Below are positions 31,906 through 45,136 of a stretch of 64,000 bases of DNA, in pieces (positions within the stretch are counted from its first letter, which is position 1; each line of letters starts with the position of its first letter). The stretch is from Thinopyrum elongatum (lineage: Eukaryota > Streptophyta > Magnoliopsida > Poales > Poaceae). Both the position numbers and the translations under genes were made by a program. Under the pieces are notes generated by a model. The model saw only the letters and a program-made list of their open reading frames with translations, ran no database searches and was not told where the DNA came from. The stretch lies in the NCBI GenBank assembly GCA_011799875.1, contig CM022303.1:730008340-730072339 (forward strand), in the 5' to 3' direction.

Positions 31906-33324
31906 GTGGCATCATGAGCCGTGCTATGCGTAGATGCAGGTTGCGATCTAGAATACATAGAGATGTATGGGTGTTGCACAATATAATTAGGTAGTAGATG
32001 AGTTCTATTACTGAAAATTATTTGTGCGGGTAGCAGATGAAATCTGTTACCCGATGTTCTTGTTGCTTCCCTTGAATTTGCGTAGTCCTGATCTTGACAG
32101 CATTGTGGAATCTCACAAAGTTCTGGCAATCCGCGATCCTTTCATGCTGCTCCTGAGTATGCTGATTGACAGATCAACGAAGTGCTAACAGTTCTTTGGG
32201 TTCCACTTTAGTCAAAGAAAGATGGATGTTTCGCAGATGAAAGGGCAATGCAGATATGATCTGCACGGGGGTCATGCGTATGACGAAGTTCAGTATGGGG
32301 CTCGAGATTTAATTATCTCGTGTTTCATACACCCCGCGTTGTTAATCTAGCGCTTGAATTATCATACTTGATGATGGACGTTGGTAGCTTCGGTTTGTTT
32401 CGAAACCTTAGAAGCCACGTAAAACAAGTTTTTGCATGAACCGATTAGAGGCGTCTAACTTGGTTTTGCAGGAGGGTTTGCATGTGCATGTGATGTGGTA
32501 TAGCAGTGCTCATAATAATTTGATTATGTATGAGATGACTATATGATGTAAATTGATTAACATGACCTGCGTGTCATGATTTGGCATGATGGCTGGAGCC
32601 ATATGATTGCACTTTAAATGACCTGCGTGTCGACCTTGTGTAATGAATTATTTTATTAGCTATAGAGATAGCAATATTATCTGGTGCATCGACAAGGTGG
32701 TGGCAATCTTCGCGAAGGTGAACACCAACGCGAATGCTGAAGACGAAGAAATACAAGACTTCTCCGTCAGAAAGGGCTATACCATATCATGCTATTATGA
32801 ATTGCCTGAGATGTTTATCCCTTATGATGCACCCTTCTTGATTGCGCGGTAGTCGCTTTTATTAGGGTGATCTCTCACAAAATATCAAGTAGTTAGTGTT
32901 CTCCCAAGTGTAGCACCGTCTACAACACGTATCTTTTCGGGGTGCGCCATGTACACATGAGCACGAACGATTAGAGAGGTGTAAGGCGGGTGAAGGTCAG
33001 ACCTCACTGCGTGATCACTTGGTTGTCTTGACGTTCAGGCAGGACAGTCCTGAGCTCGGAACACATGCATCGAAAGATGGACAAGAGTCACATAGAGATG
33101 TGATTGGCAAGTTGGCCTACCGATTGAAATTCACGTCATCAGTGATGAACCAGTCAATGGCGTTGAATTGAAATGCGGATCTTGAATCACTCACAATCAA
33201 TTATGAGAGATATTGATTTGAGTGGGAGAGCACTGTTGAATTAACTTGTTCAATTCTCAGTGCAATTAATTATGAACACTGTCTAAGTGTGGTTTGCATA
33301 ATAGTTGTAGAATAAATGGCTCGC
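31906..33324 (+). other. Untranslated leader of E with primer site
   Basis: TGGCATCATGAGCC at 31907 follows the LTR and is the probable primer site. The ~1.4-kb leader is conserved with the minus-strand copy F (54018 downward) and ends at ATGGCTCGCA (33316), the start of gag in F. In E the frame diverges after three codons and stops at once, so gag is absent. Confidence 0.6.
32643..32852 (+). CDS. Short ORF in the leader of E, conserved in F
   Basis: 69 codons. The last ~58 residues, from SNIIWCIDKVVAIFAKVN through GYTISCYYELPEMFIP to LIAR, are shared with 53105-53341 on the minus strand, including the same stop. Between the copies I count about seven amino-acid changes and only one silent change in this part, which is not a pattern of strong purifying selection. 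It is not part of gag, which would start ~460 bases downstream. It could be a captured host gene fragment or a leader ORF; function unknown. Confidence 0.35.
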   Translation: MNYFISYRDSNIIWCIDKVVAIFAKVNTNANAEDEEIQDFSVRKGYTISCYYELPEMFIPYDAPFLIAR

Positions 33325-36300
33325 ATTTCCACCTTCCCTGTTTAAATTGAATAGCTGTTAAATATCCGGTTAAAACTTTACGGTTGGTAACGTAATGTGA
33401 GGATTGTCCTCAAGAGTGCCGAGAAGGACTTTGTCCTATCGCATACTTTCGGTATTCTTTCGCTTATGCTATGGATCATGTGACTCTCGTCCTTTGATCC
33501 AAAAGCTAGAATTCCGTTTCAGTCAAGTGCAATACATTTGCTTCCATGAGACCCGAACTTCGAAAGTTTGGATAGTTATGTGATATTCATGGAAATCTGA
33601 AAATCATTTTCAGAGACAGACAAAGGCTAAAAGATATGAGATATCCAAAGCAATGTTTGTTTGCAAACTATTAGTAAAAGAGTTTACTATGCATTAGACT
33701 GATAAGAGAGGGATCCAGTAGAACGCCTGTCATATGATGAAAGGTGAATAAAACAACAACTTAAAGAGAAAGGAAGTGTCCGAAGGGTGTTAGTGTGACT
33801 TACACACCTAGGAAGTCCGGGGCTAACGCCACTATTAAGTTGAGTGCTTCTTCTGAGAGTAGGAGAAATATTGAAAGTTAAACTGTTAGAAGTATAAAGG
33901 CAAAAATAAAGAAGACAGGAATATCCAGCTCATGTATGAATGTCATACAAGTTTTTGATGTATAGAAGGCTGGTAAAAGATATAGTTCTTGGGAATTATG
34001 GTTAAAGCATGTTAATCACTAATTCTTGGGTATTGTGAGACAATCACAAAGATACCCGCTCGATTGCATTCTGTTGCAATTCGATGTAAGAACTACTATG
34101 GCCTAAAAGACTAGCCAGAAATGAGGTTTAGGTATACACAGGGAACATAGTAAATGTTACTATACCTTCCATCGGTGTATTACCGTCTGTATTCATTTTC
34201 ATAATTCATTTAAAGTTTCACAAACTCTAGCCCATTGCATAAGGTATCTTGCAAGAAGGTTGTTCATAAGAGAACTTTTGATGTTCGATGTTATGAATAA
34301 CATAAGGGCCATACTTTCATTATGAATGAGATGTATGTTATGAATATTGATAATAATACATTACCTCTGGGTTTACTTTCATAATTCATTTTAGAGTTTC
34401 ATACACTCTAGCCCTTTGCACAATGTTTGTTGCAAAAGAATTGTTCATAGAAGAACAATTGTTGTTCAGTATTATGAATAACATGAGGGCCATACTTCCA
34501 TCCTCGATGGGACGTATGTTATGAATATTGATGGTAATATGATACATCCATAACACTGACGCTAAATGTCACAAGACTAAAAGAATACCACACAAGTGTG
34601 GCGCTACATTTGGTCATATTGGAGAAACCCGCATGGAAAATTCCATTATGATGGATTTTGAAGTCGTTTGATTTTGAATCATCTGACACTTGCAACTTTC
34701 CTCCGAAAAGTGAAGTGACTGAAATACCGTTCACAGGCCATAAGGAACGAGCAAAGAACTTATTGGTGATCATACATTTTGATGTATGTAGTCCAATCAA
34801 TGTTGTTGCAAGTAGTGGATTTATCTATCTTCAGAAATGACTCAAGTAGATATATGGATATTTACTTGATGAGACGTAAGTCTGGATCTTTTGAAATCAT
34901 TTGAAAGGTTTTCAAAATGAAGTAGAAGTTATTGTAACAAGAAAATTATGTTTCTACAATTCGATTGCAGAAAGAAATATTTGAGTTACAAGTTTAGCGA
35001 ATGTCTGATGAGTTGTGAAAAGAGTTTCATAACTTACACCTCCCGGAACACCACTGTGAGTGGAAAGTCCGTGAAGATGTAATCGAACCATTTATGACAT
35101 GGTAAGATCAAAGATGACATAAATAAATTTGCCATTATCCCTTTTAAAAGGTGATGCTTTAGAGACTACGGCTTTTACACTGAAAAGAGCTCCATCAGGT
35201 CTGTTGAAATGACACCATGGTATGATACGCCCAACCATGTTATATCTTTTCTTAACATTTGGAATATGGGGCTTGTGTAAAAGGTTACAAACCTATTCCA
35301 AATCAGACAAGTGCTACTTTGTAGGTTATCCCAAGTCATTGGGTATTCCTCCCTCACTATACCGAGGCAAATAAGTTTGCCACAAAGAACGCTATGCTTT
35401 TTGAAGAAAATGGTTCTTTCAAAAAGGTGAGTGGGAGAATAGTGCAACTCGACGAGATAAACAGTATCTTCGTCATCAGGTCAAAGGAAAGAGACCTTGG
35501 AAGTAATTCCGGAGTTTCCTACTGCGACTGATACGGAAGTCTCTACAATAAAATGTATGGAATTCGGTCGAACTTGCAGCTGAACCACGTAGGCAAAGGC
35601 TCGTGCAAACCTCTCAGGTGCGCAAACGAGATATTGTTGTTAGACAACAGTATACCTACGATACACAAGGAAGCATTGGTGGGCCCTGACTCCGGAATTG
35701 GCTAAATGCCAATACAATCCGAGATAGTTTCCATATAAGTGATTCAAGATTAAAACCTTGATACACCTTTCAGAAGACTTAGAGTCTGACGAATATTTAT
35801 GGAACTATAACTGATACGAATAAAAATGTTTTATCCATAAAGCTCGACTTGTTGCAATATACAAGTTCAAGGAGTTGACTACGATGAGGTTGCTTCACCG
35901 TAGCGATGCTTAAAGTCGGTTCGGGTTGAACTAGCAATTAATACATATTTCAATCATGAGATATGAAACAAGGATGACGAAAGGATTTCCATCCGATGGA
36001 AATAAAACCAAGGACTTGCATGTGATACAATCCAAGGTATTTTGTCAGTCCAAAGGATGCTAGTAAGTATGCAAACTTCAGAGTTCCAGCGATGGATAGA
36101 AGAGAGCAAAATGGAGTTGGAATCTTCGTGTTTTGATGATATGGTTAAAAGGGTTTTGACTTCATCAATGGGTAACGAAGATGCTTGTGATTCAAGAAAG
36201 TAAGTGGGAGCATAATAACATTTCTAAAAACCTTGTGTGCTTGACACATTGTTAATTGGAATTAATATTCTTGACACGAATTAGGACTTCATTTAAAAAT

Positions 36301-37248
36301 AGTTTTTCAATGAAGTGCTTGGGCTAAATAGCCTTTATATTAGGCATGATGATCTATGGAGATAGATTTACCTAATAGGGCTGAGCAAAGATACATATTG
36401 ACAAGATGCTAAAACCTTTTAGCATTAAAAACGTCAAGGAGTGATTCTTGCCGAAGTCACATGGAAAGAGTTTTTGCAAGACTCGGTGTCCCAAAACACT
36501 GATGAGCAAAATACATGATGGAGATTCCACACACTCTTGTGTTTGGATTAATCATGTATTCCATGGTATGTAAAAACAACCAGATATGTCCAATACTCCC
36601 AAAGTTGTTGCGAGTATAGATACCAAAGTGATCAAAAGTATTGATCAAGGGACAACAGTGAAAAAGGGTCATTGAGTACTATAGTAGCACTGATGACATG
36701 TTTTCTCGCAAGCAGAGATCATGAAGAGTTCGTTGTAAAAGGTTACATCGATACAGTCTTCATCCATGCTCCAAGCGATTTTCGATTTAAGTTAAGGGTT
36801 TTGTGCAATACACAATATGGTGGCACGGTAGTTGGAAATTATTCCAAACAAGTTACTGTGGCGAATTCTATAACAGGGGCGAAGTATGTTGCCGCTTTTA
36901 AAGCGACAAAGAAGATGTTGAATCATATAGTTCATTCATGAACTTAGTATGGTTCCAAGATGGCTTTTGTCAATGGGACACTACTGCAAGTAGTTGCTCC
37001 ATAACTCAGTCTGAGGAATCCAGGTTCGACCTGTGATTCGCATACATACCAAGCCAAGTCCACACAAAATACGAATTTTGTGAAAGCGTGAAAACGTGAG
37101 GATATGCAAAGATACACACAGATCTGAAGTCGTCAGATCCGTTGGACATCAGGCTATACCACAAGCGAAGCATATTTACACCGGTGTGCCACAGGTGTAA
37201 AGTGCATTAGCATTAACTAGAATATTGACTCTAGTGCAAGTGGGAGTC
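33325..37248 (+). pseudogene. Degenerate Copia pol remnants of E
   Basis: No long frame survives. An integrase-like trace at 34740-34900 reads LLVIIHFDVCSPIN and SGFIYLQK, where Copia integrases have a DVCGP and DDFSRY context. An RNase H trace at 36829-36940 reads VANSITGAKYVAA. The segment order is that of Copia pol, but sequence between the traces is unrecognisable. The end holds the polypurine stretch AAGTGGGAG directly before LTR2. Confidence 0.6.
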
Positions 37249-39250
37249 TGTAGGAGATATGCCCTAGAGGCAATAATAAATGTTATTATTTATCTCCATG
37301 CTCATTATTATGTTTATGTTCCATGCTATAACTGCTATGGTTCTCGAGTCTGCAATAACCACGAGGCTCGGAGGAAGACTCATATGCACGTGTGGAATAA
37401 TAAACGGTAAAATGTATTCCTAGTCAAGCCTCTATGACTGGCTCAAGTGTTGCATGATGGTTCTGTTTTCCTGATCATGGGCATGTCTATGCCAGCAACT
37501 TTGAGGGCACAATGTTAGAAGAACATTTGTGTTGAATCGACCCGAATTGATGTTATGCTATGAGATACATTCGTCATGAGTTAATGGTTAATAACACAGA
37601 GATAGTTAACGTTTGCATGATTCCTCAGACCATGAGAGTATCGAGTTTCTTCATGCTTGATTCATGAACTTTGGGGTTTGTTAAACATCATCCGTAAATG
37701 GATGGCTATTACGGCGGCTTACGGGTTCATGGGAAAGTATGTCAAGTAACTTGATAGCTCAAGATTGGGATTTGCTCCTCCGACGATGGAGAGATATCTC
37801 TGGGCCCTCTCGGTGTTACGGTATCCATCATCGTCTGGCCAGACACTTTGTGATTTGATCACGGGGATGCCGGAACACGGTAACGAGAAAAGAGAACAAT
37901 ACCGGTAACGAGGTAACTAGCATAGTGGACAAGTTGTTGATCCACGCGAATGCCAACATGTCTCACCTCGGGTATTTGTAACATATCGCGAAGCAACAGG
38001 AATAGCACACGGCAACTGGAGGTTCACTCGAATATTCATTCGTGTGGGTATAGGGGTCAATATGGGTGTCCACGGCTCCGATGTTGATCATTGATCGGAA
38101 GGGGTTCCGTGTCATGTCTATACTTCACCGAACCTATAGGGTCACACGCTTAAGGGTCATCTATCTGCTGAATACTAGACAGGGAGTCTGAGAGAAAATC
38201 ACCAAAAAAGTTTCGGACACCGAATTTTTCGGACAGCGGAAAAGTTTCGCAGAGAGAACACCGGATGAGTTTCGGTGAAACAGAAAAGTTGTTTTGGGGT
38301 ATTCCATTAAGTCAAATTGGTTTCGGCACATGCCTGATAATTCCTGGAGGGTGCCAGAATCATTCTGGAAACTTTCTGGAATTTTCTGGGATGAAAACCG
38401 GAAATGTTCCGGAGCTGCCGGAACCACTTCAGATGCTTTTCGCAGATGAAAATCACTAATCTGGAATTGTTTTAGAACGCGTTGAAAATTATTTTAGTGG
38501 GTACTGGAAATGTTCTAAGCCCACATAAATATTTTCAGTTTGAACGGACGCTGAAAAATGTCGTCGTGAATAGTGAAAGTGCCTTTTGGGTTACTTTTTG
38601 AAAAGCCAACTTTTTGGGCTTTTGCTCCAAAATATCTTGGAGATGACATGGATGGATGTGGCTGAAATTTCAGCCCCTCCACCCCTCCTTCTCCTATAAA
38701 TAGAGGTGGAGGGGGCTGCCCAAACTCACTCCTTCTCACATACAAGTGCCAATGCAATGATCTGGCTTCTCTCTCCCTCCCCGCGAAATAGTTTCGTAGA
38801 GCCGAAAGGCTGTCTAGGTTTCGGTGGGAACTAGTTCTGGACGGCGAAGCCCTACCGGATAGATGACACCGTATGTGTGCAATTCTGCAGAGAGGTCGTA
38901 GTTTCGATCTTAGTGCCCGAGGGGCTGTTCGTGAGTGCCTCCCGAAGGGCTGTCCAAGTGACGGTCTGAGTTCTGTGAGTCCTCCCAAAGGGCTGTCCGC
39001 GACACCGTCCGGGGGACTATCTGACCGCCTCCCGGAGGGCTGTCCGGATGGCGGGTGAGGGTATACATCCTCGCAGTTGGGAGGTTGTTAATCCTAGCTA
39101 CGGGGATCTGCACCACCGATCGTCATCGACTCTACTTCCGCTATGCTACGAGTTGGTAACGAAAAGATCAAACCTTGTATGCAGTCTCCATAGTGGTCCT
39201 GGGCTGGTGCGTAGGTCGGAAAATTTTGTTTTCTGCTGCGTTACCCTACA
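37249..39250 (+). repeat. LTR2 of composite E
   Basis: 2002 bases, near-identical to LTR1 over the first ~1300 bases. TATAAATA lies at 38695. The ~110 bases before it are unique (GCTCCAAAATATCTTGG, then a C/T-rich stretch). One GAAGGGCTGTCC unit is missing compared with LTR1 and LTR3. Confidence 0.85.
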
Positions 39251-39805
39251 GTGGCATCATGAGCCGTGCTATGCGTAGATGCAGGTTGCGATCTAGAATA
39301 CATGGAGATGTATGGGTGTTGCACAATATAATTAGGTAGTAGATGAGTTCTATTACTGAAAATTATTTGTGCGGGTAGCAGATGAAATCTGTTACCCGAG
39401 GTTCTTGTTGCTTCCCTGGAATTTGCATATTTCTGATCTTGATAACAGCATGGTGGAGTTTCAATGTTCTGGCAATCCGCGATCCTGATTGATCAACGAA
39501 GTGCTAACAGTTCGTTGAATTCCACCGCAGTTAAAAAGAAAGATGAAATTTCGCAGACGAAAGAGTAATGCAGATATGATCTGCACGGGGGTCATGCGTA
39601 TGACGAAGTTTAGTATGGGGCTCGAGATTTTATTATCTCGGTTTTCATACACCCTCGAAAGTTAATCTAGCGACTTGAATTATCATACTTGATGATGGAC
39701 GTTGGTAGCTTCGGTTTGTTTCGAAACCTTAGAAGCCACGAAAAACAAGTTTTTGCATGAATCGATTAGAGGCGTCTAACTTGGTTTTGCAGGAGGGTTT
39801 GCATG
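39251..39805 (+). other. Truncated second interior of E
   Basis: Repeats the first ~570 bases of the leader after LTR1 (31906-32480), with small deletions, then jumps directly into LTR3 at GCATG/TGTAGGAG. The rest of the leader, pol and PPT are missing. Confidence 0.8.
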
Positions 39806-41817
39806 TGTAGGAGATATGCCCTAGAGGCAATAATAAATTTTATTAATTATCTCCCTGTTCATAATTAAGTTTATATTCCATGCTATAACTGCTATGGTTC
39901 CCGAGCCCGTATATCCATAAAGGCTCTGGGGAAAACCCATGTGCACGTGTGGTATAATAAATGGTAAAATGTATTCCTAGTCGTGCCTCTAAGACTAGCT
40001 CAAGTGTTGCATGATGATTATGTTTTCCCAATCATGGGCATGTCTATGCCAGCAACTTTGAGGGCACAATGTCAGGAAGGACATTTGTGTTGAATCGACC
40101 CGAATTGATGTTATGCTATGAGATACATTCGTCATGAGTTAATGGTTAATAACACAGAGATGGTTAATGTTTGCATGATTCCTCAGACCATGAGAGTATC
40201 GAGTTTCTTCATGCTTGCTTCATGAACTTTGGGGTTTGTTAAACGTCATCCGTAAATGGGTGGCTATTACGGCGGCTTACGGGTTCATGGAAAAGTATGT
40301 CAAGTAACTTGATAGCTCAAGATTGGGATTTGCTCCTCCGACGATGGAGAGATATCTCTGGGCCCTCTCGGTGTTACGGTATCCATCATCGTCTGGCCAG
40401 ACACTTTGTGATTTGATCACGGGGATGCCGAAACACGGTAACGAGAAAAGAGAACAATACCGGTAACGAGGTAACTAGCATAGTGGACAAGTTGTTGATC
40501 CACGGGAATGCCAACATGTCTCACCTCGGGTATTTGTAACATATCGCGAAGCAACAGGAATAGCACACGGCAACTGGAGGTTCACTCGAATATTCATTCG
40601 TGTGGGTATAGGGGTCAATATGGGTGTCCACGGCTCCGATGTTGATCATTGATCGGAAGGGGTTCCAGGTCATGTCTATACTTCACCGAACCTATAGGGT
40701 CACACGCTTAAGGGTCATCTATCTGCTGAATACTAGACAGGGAGTCTGAGAGAAAATCACCGAAAAAGTTTCGGACAGCGGAAAAGTTCCGCAGAGAGAG
40801 GTCACCGGATGAGTTCCGGTGAAACTGAAAAGTTGTTTCAGGGGATACCATTAAGTCAAAATGGTTTCGGCACATGCCTGATAATTCCTGGAGGATGCCA
40901 GAATCATTCTGGAAACTTCTGGGAATTTTCTGGAAGAAAAACCGGAAATGTTCCGGGGCTGCCGGAACCGCTTCAGATGCTTTTCGCAGATGAAATCACT
41001 AAACTGGAATTGTTCCAGAACGCGTTGAAAATTATTTTAGTGGGTACTGGAAATGTTCTAAGCCCACATAAATATTTTCAGTTTGAACGGACGCTGAAAA
41101 ATGTCGTCGTGAATAGTGAAAGTGCTTTTTGGGTGGCTTCTTGGAGAAGCCACCTTGAGGGTCCTTTGGTATTTTTCCCCTTGGCTTCTTGGAGAAGCCA
41201 CCCTTGGGCTTGGCCTATAAATAGGGGTGGAGGGGGCTGCCTAAAGACTCACTCCTTCTCACATACAAGTGCCATGCAATGATCTGGCTTCTCTCTCCCT
41301 CCCACGAAAAGAGTTTCGTAGAGCCGAAAGGTTGTCTGGGTTCCGGTGGGAACTAGTTCTGGACGGCGAAGCCCTGCCGGATAGATGACACCGTATGTGT
41401 GCAACCCCGTAGAGAGGTCGTAGTTTCGATCTTAGTGCCCGAGGGGCTGTTCGAGAGTGCCTCCCGAAGGGCTGTCCAAGTGACGGTCCGAGTTCTGTGA
41501 GTCCTCCCGAAGGGCTGTCCGAGTGACCGCTCGAGTTTCGAAGGTCCTCCCGAAGGGCTGTCCGCGACACCGTCCGGGGGACTGTTCGACCGCCTCCCGG
41601 AGGGCTGTCCGAAGGGAAGATGAGGGTATACATCCTCGCGGTTGGGAGGTTGTAAATCCTAGCTGCGGGGATCTGCACCAACGATCGTCATCGACTCTAC
41701 TTCCGCTGCGCTACGAGTCGGTAACGAAAATGATCAAACCTTGTATGCAGTCTCCATAGTGGTCCTGGGCTGGTGCGTAGGTCGGAAAATTTTTGTTTTC
41801 TGCTGCGTTCCCCTACA
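39806..41817 (+). repeat. LTR3 of composite E
   Basis: 2012 bases. The part after the TATA box (TATAAATA, 41216) is almost identical to LTR1. The TATA-proximal ~80 bases are unique and carry the perfect hairpin GGCTTCTTGGAGAAGCC twice (41135-41151 and 41183-41199). Followed by the target duplication AAGAC. Confidence 0.85.
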
Positions 41818-43943
41818 AAGACACCGCGGAAAATGTTGATGAACTCAACGAGCCCGCCGCTCCCAAGCACGAACAGCATGAGCAGGAAGAGCAGGAAGAC
41901 CAGTTCGATCCCGAAGACCCCAAAGGTAATAATGACTCCGAAGATAGTAACTATCTACCCCTCTCCGAGGAAGATGTCCGCCTTGGCGAAGATGACTTTA
42001 TCGTTCCCGAGTAATCGCTAGAGCAGGAGCGCTTCAAGCGACAGCTCATCGCCACCGCTCGGAGCCTTAAAAAGAAACAGCAGCAGATAAAAGCCGACCA
42101 GGACACGCTCAATGACAGATGGACTCAAGTCCTGGCGGCTGAAGAAGGGTACGGCTACGAACGCCAAGTAAAGAGCTACCCTAAATGAAAGCTGCTGTCG
42201 CAATTCGACGACGAGGCCCTTGCGCCAAAACCGCCAAAATATAATCAGGCTGATCACCCCGATCGCCGACCCCGTGGGTGAGACAGGGCAGCTGACAACA
42301 CCGAACACCAGCCCGGTCCCTCTTGCCGTAAAGGCAAGGAGGCAGCAATGCCGGGCTATAAGTATGACCTGCATCAGGACCTTGCCAATAGAGCCGGCCA
42401 GACCAGGTCCATCTACGGGTCAAGAGGATATGCCCCCACATGGGACAATGGCCATCGGGCCTGGCGCGATAGAGACAACCAAGTCCGGGATCAACACCGA
42501 ACTCAAATGTCATCGGAACTCCGTCACGACATAGCTCGATACAGGGGCGTCGCACACCCTTACGTCCGACCACTGGATGTGGACGATTTGAGTCACGTAG
42601 TCCAACAGCCCGGAGAGTCAGCTCGCCAATTCTGGAATAGGTTCTTAACTAAAAAGAACCAAATAGTCGACTGTCTGGATGCCGACGCCTTAGCCGCATT
42701 CAAACATAACATCAGTGACGCCTTAGCCCGACAGCTTGGACAAGAAAAGCCGAGGACAATGTCGGCCCTCACCACACTCATGACCCTCTTTTGCGCGTGA
42801 GAAGATAGCTGGTTGGCTCGTAGAAGCGACAACATGGCCGACCCCACTACCTCAGAAGATAGGGATGGAAATAGGAAGCCACAGCGCAACAAGAACAAGC
42901 GCCGAAACAATAGTGGAGAAGGAGATGACACGGCAGTCAACGCCGGATTTAGCAACTCCAAATCCGGTGAGCGAAAGAAGCCATTTAAGGGTAATAAGGA
43001 CAGTCCCTCGGCACTAGACAAAATACTAGAGAGGCCTTGCCAGATTCACGGCACCCCTGACCAGCCTGCTAATCACACCAACCGTAACTGTTGGGTCTTC
43101 AAACAGGCCAGCAAAATAAATACCGAAGACAAGGGCAACGGACCCCAGAGCGAGGACGATGAATAGCCCCGCCGCCCAAACACTGGAGGGCAAAAGCAAT
43201 TCCCCCCTGAGGTGAAGACGGTGAACATGATCTACGTCACCCACATACCTAAGGGGGAGCGCAAACGCGCACAAAGGAATGTCTACGCCATAGAGCCTGT
43301 AGCCCCAAAATTCAACCCCTGGTCGGCCTGTCCGATCACCTTCGACCTAAGGGACCACCCAATAAGTATCCGTCATAGAGGTTTGGCGGCCCAGGTCCTT
43401 GACCCCATTATCGATGGGTATCATCTCACAAGAGTCCTCATGGACGGAGGCAGTAGCCTCAACTTAATTTATGAGGATACTGTTCGGAAAATGGGCATAG
43501 ATCCGTCAAGGATAAAGCCCAGCAACACCACATTTAAAGGGGTCATCCCAGGACTGGAAGCCCGCTGTACGGGCACAATAACCCTGGAGGTAGTATTCGG
43601 CTCTCCAGACAACTTTCGAAGCGAGGATTTAATCTTCGATATCGTCCCCTTCCTCAGTGGCTATCACACGCTGCTTGGACTAACCGCCTTTGCCTGCTTG
43701 AATGCAGTCCCGCATTATGCCTATTTGAAGCTCAAAATGCCTGGACCTCGAGGTGTCATTACAGTCAATGGCAATACGGAACGCTTCCTCCGAACTGAGG
43801 ACCACACCGCGGCTTTGGCAGCCGAAGTACAATGCAGCCTTCTTAAGCCGAACAACTCATCGGTCGTCAAGGTCCGGGATACAGGCATGCGCGCCCGATC
43901 CACACTACAACATGGGGGCTCGATGGAACCCCAGCAAGATTAA
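41818..43943 (+). pseudogene. gag and aspartic protease of gypsy D, 3' part
   Basis: Continues the gag frame in the same phase from 41823 to the final TAA at 43941. Nonsense codons lie at 42012, 42186, 42279, 42798 and 43164 and there is no frameshift. An acidic stretch is followed by a retrotransposon-Gag region (VQQPGESARQFWNRFL, 42600-42660) and a basic region (NRKPQRNKNKRRNN). A knuckle-like segment (CQIHGTPDQPANHTNRNCWVF) follows. The retropepsin-like part has VLMDGGSSLNLIY (Asp codon 43443) and YHTLLGL. No RT follows. Known role: capsid and proteolytic maturation; this copy is inactive. Confidence 0.75.
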
Positions 43944-45136
43944 CAGTTTCGCCTCCGGAGCGCGCTCACTAAACAAGCAAAATATTTACCTCGCGTACAT
44001 AATTACGCACGCAAAATACCTTGGGCAGCAACGGAGGCAAATTTTACAAACGTCCATAGTACGGCTCGACCCTATTCGGACCCTTTTGATTTTCAAATCA
44101 CCATGGATTATGTAAAGAACCTATTTGACATAACGCTACACGGCGACTTCTTCTTTTTAGATTCCTCCTCGCAGGACACAGTCACCGGACTCACAACCTT
44201 CAAGGATGTCTTCCCCTCCAATGAGAAAAGGCGCAGACGTGCAACAGGGCATCACTGGGGCATCAAACCATTTTGTAGACTCTGTATAAACCTTTCCCTT
44301 GTATGAACCTTTAAACATATGAATATACTCTGATGTTTCTGGGCAAATTTTGCATCAAACGCCTCGACGTGTTGTTTTCTACTTCCTTTTACACTCACAA
44401 ATGCCAAAAATATACTAGTGCTTTCTACCGGCAATACAAACCAGGGGCTGTACCCGCCCTGCACATTAAAAGTCCAAACACCCTTCCAGGTGTCTTCGGC
44501 GTCTCGGATATTGCATTATATGCATCGGCTTCGAATTATGTCTTTGGTCAATAGTTGGGTTGCCCGGCTCCTGTGTTTACCATCTTACGTTCCGCACATT
44601 CGGCTAAGTAGGTAAAGGGAGAACTACTACGATTGTATTTCTGGCTAGTCCGGTCAAATACCTCAGTAGAGAAAGCCGAAAACTGACTGTCATAATATGC
44701 GAGAGCCGGTCTGCGATCCGATGACTTAGTGTCATACTACGAATCGTTGGCGATTACCCCGTGTTATACGAGGGGCTGGTCTTCGCCCAGCCATGTGGAA
44801 AAGGCACATAGTTTGGCCAGTCGCTCACGCACCAGGGGCTAGTCCTTAGCCTCACAGTCAAGCTCCTATGGCTAAGTGAAAGTGATAAAACCGCATAGTC
44901 CGATTACCTGGCTCCATCCACATAGACCTCCTTCATGGACCAAGACGTTGGATAAGTGTTGATATGTGCAGTTTGGAACACCCCTATAGTATCTACATGC
45001 AGGCTGAAGCCGACAACTGGTAACTTTCAAGTGTCAAATGGCCGCAAAGGAGTCAAAATAAAAAAGTCGCACAAATAAGAAGCGCAAACACAATATATAT
45101 ATAACCCAAAAGGTTTAAAACATAGTTTTACACGCC
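43944..45136. other. Non-coding interior of gypsy D between gag-protease and the antisense gene
   Basis: Where an autonomous gypsy element would have RT, RNase H and integrase, no motif of these is present. Short open frames have no recognisable similarity. The sequence lies 3' of both convergent genes and may hold their 3' ends. Confidence 0.5.

Larger units (their letters stand above)
29731..41817 (+). mobile_element. Copia composite E with three LTRs, inserted in gypsy D gag
   Basis: Order: LTR1 (29731-31905), interior (31906-37248), LTR2 (37249-39250), interior fragment (39251-39805), LTR3 (39806-41817). The whole block is flanked by a perfect 5-bp duplication, AAGAC (29726-29730 and 41818-41822). 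LTR starts (TGTAGGAGATATGCCCTAGA, with TGC in LTR1) and the PPT place it near the Angela/WIS/BARE group of Copia. Gag is missing and pol is reduced to remnants, so it is non-autonomous. A minus-strand relative lies at 52342-56144. Confidence 0.85.
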
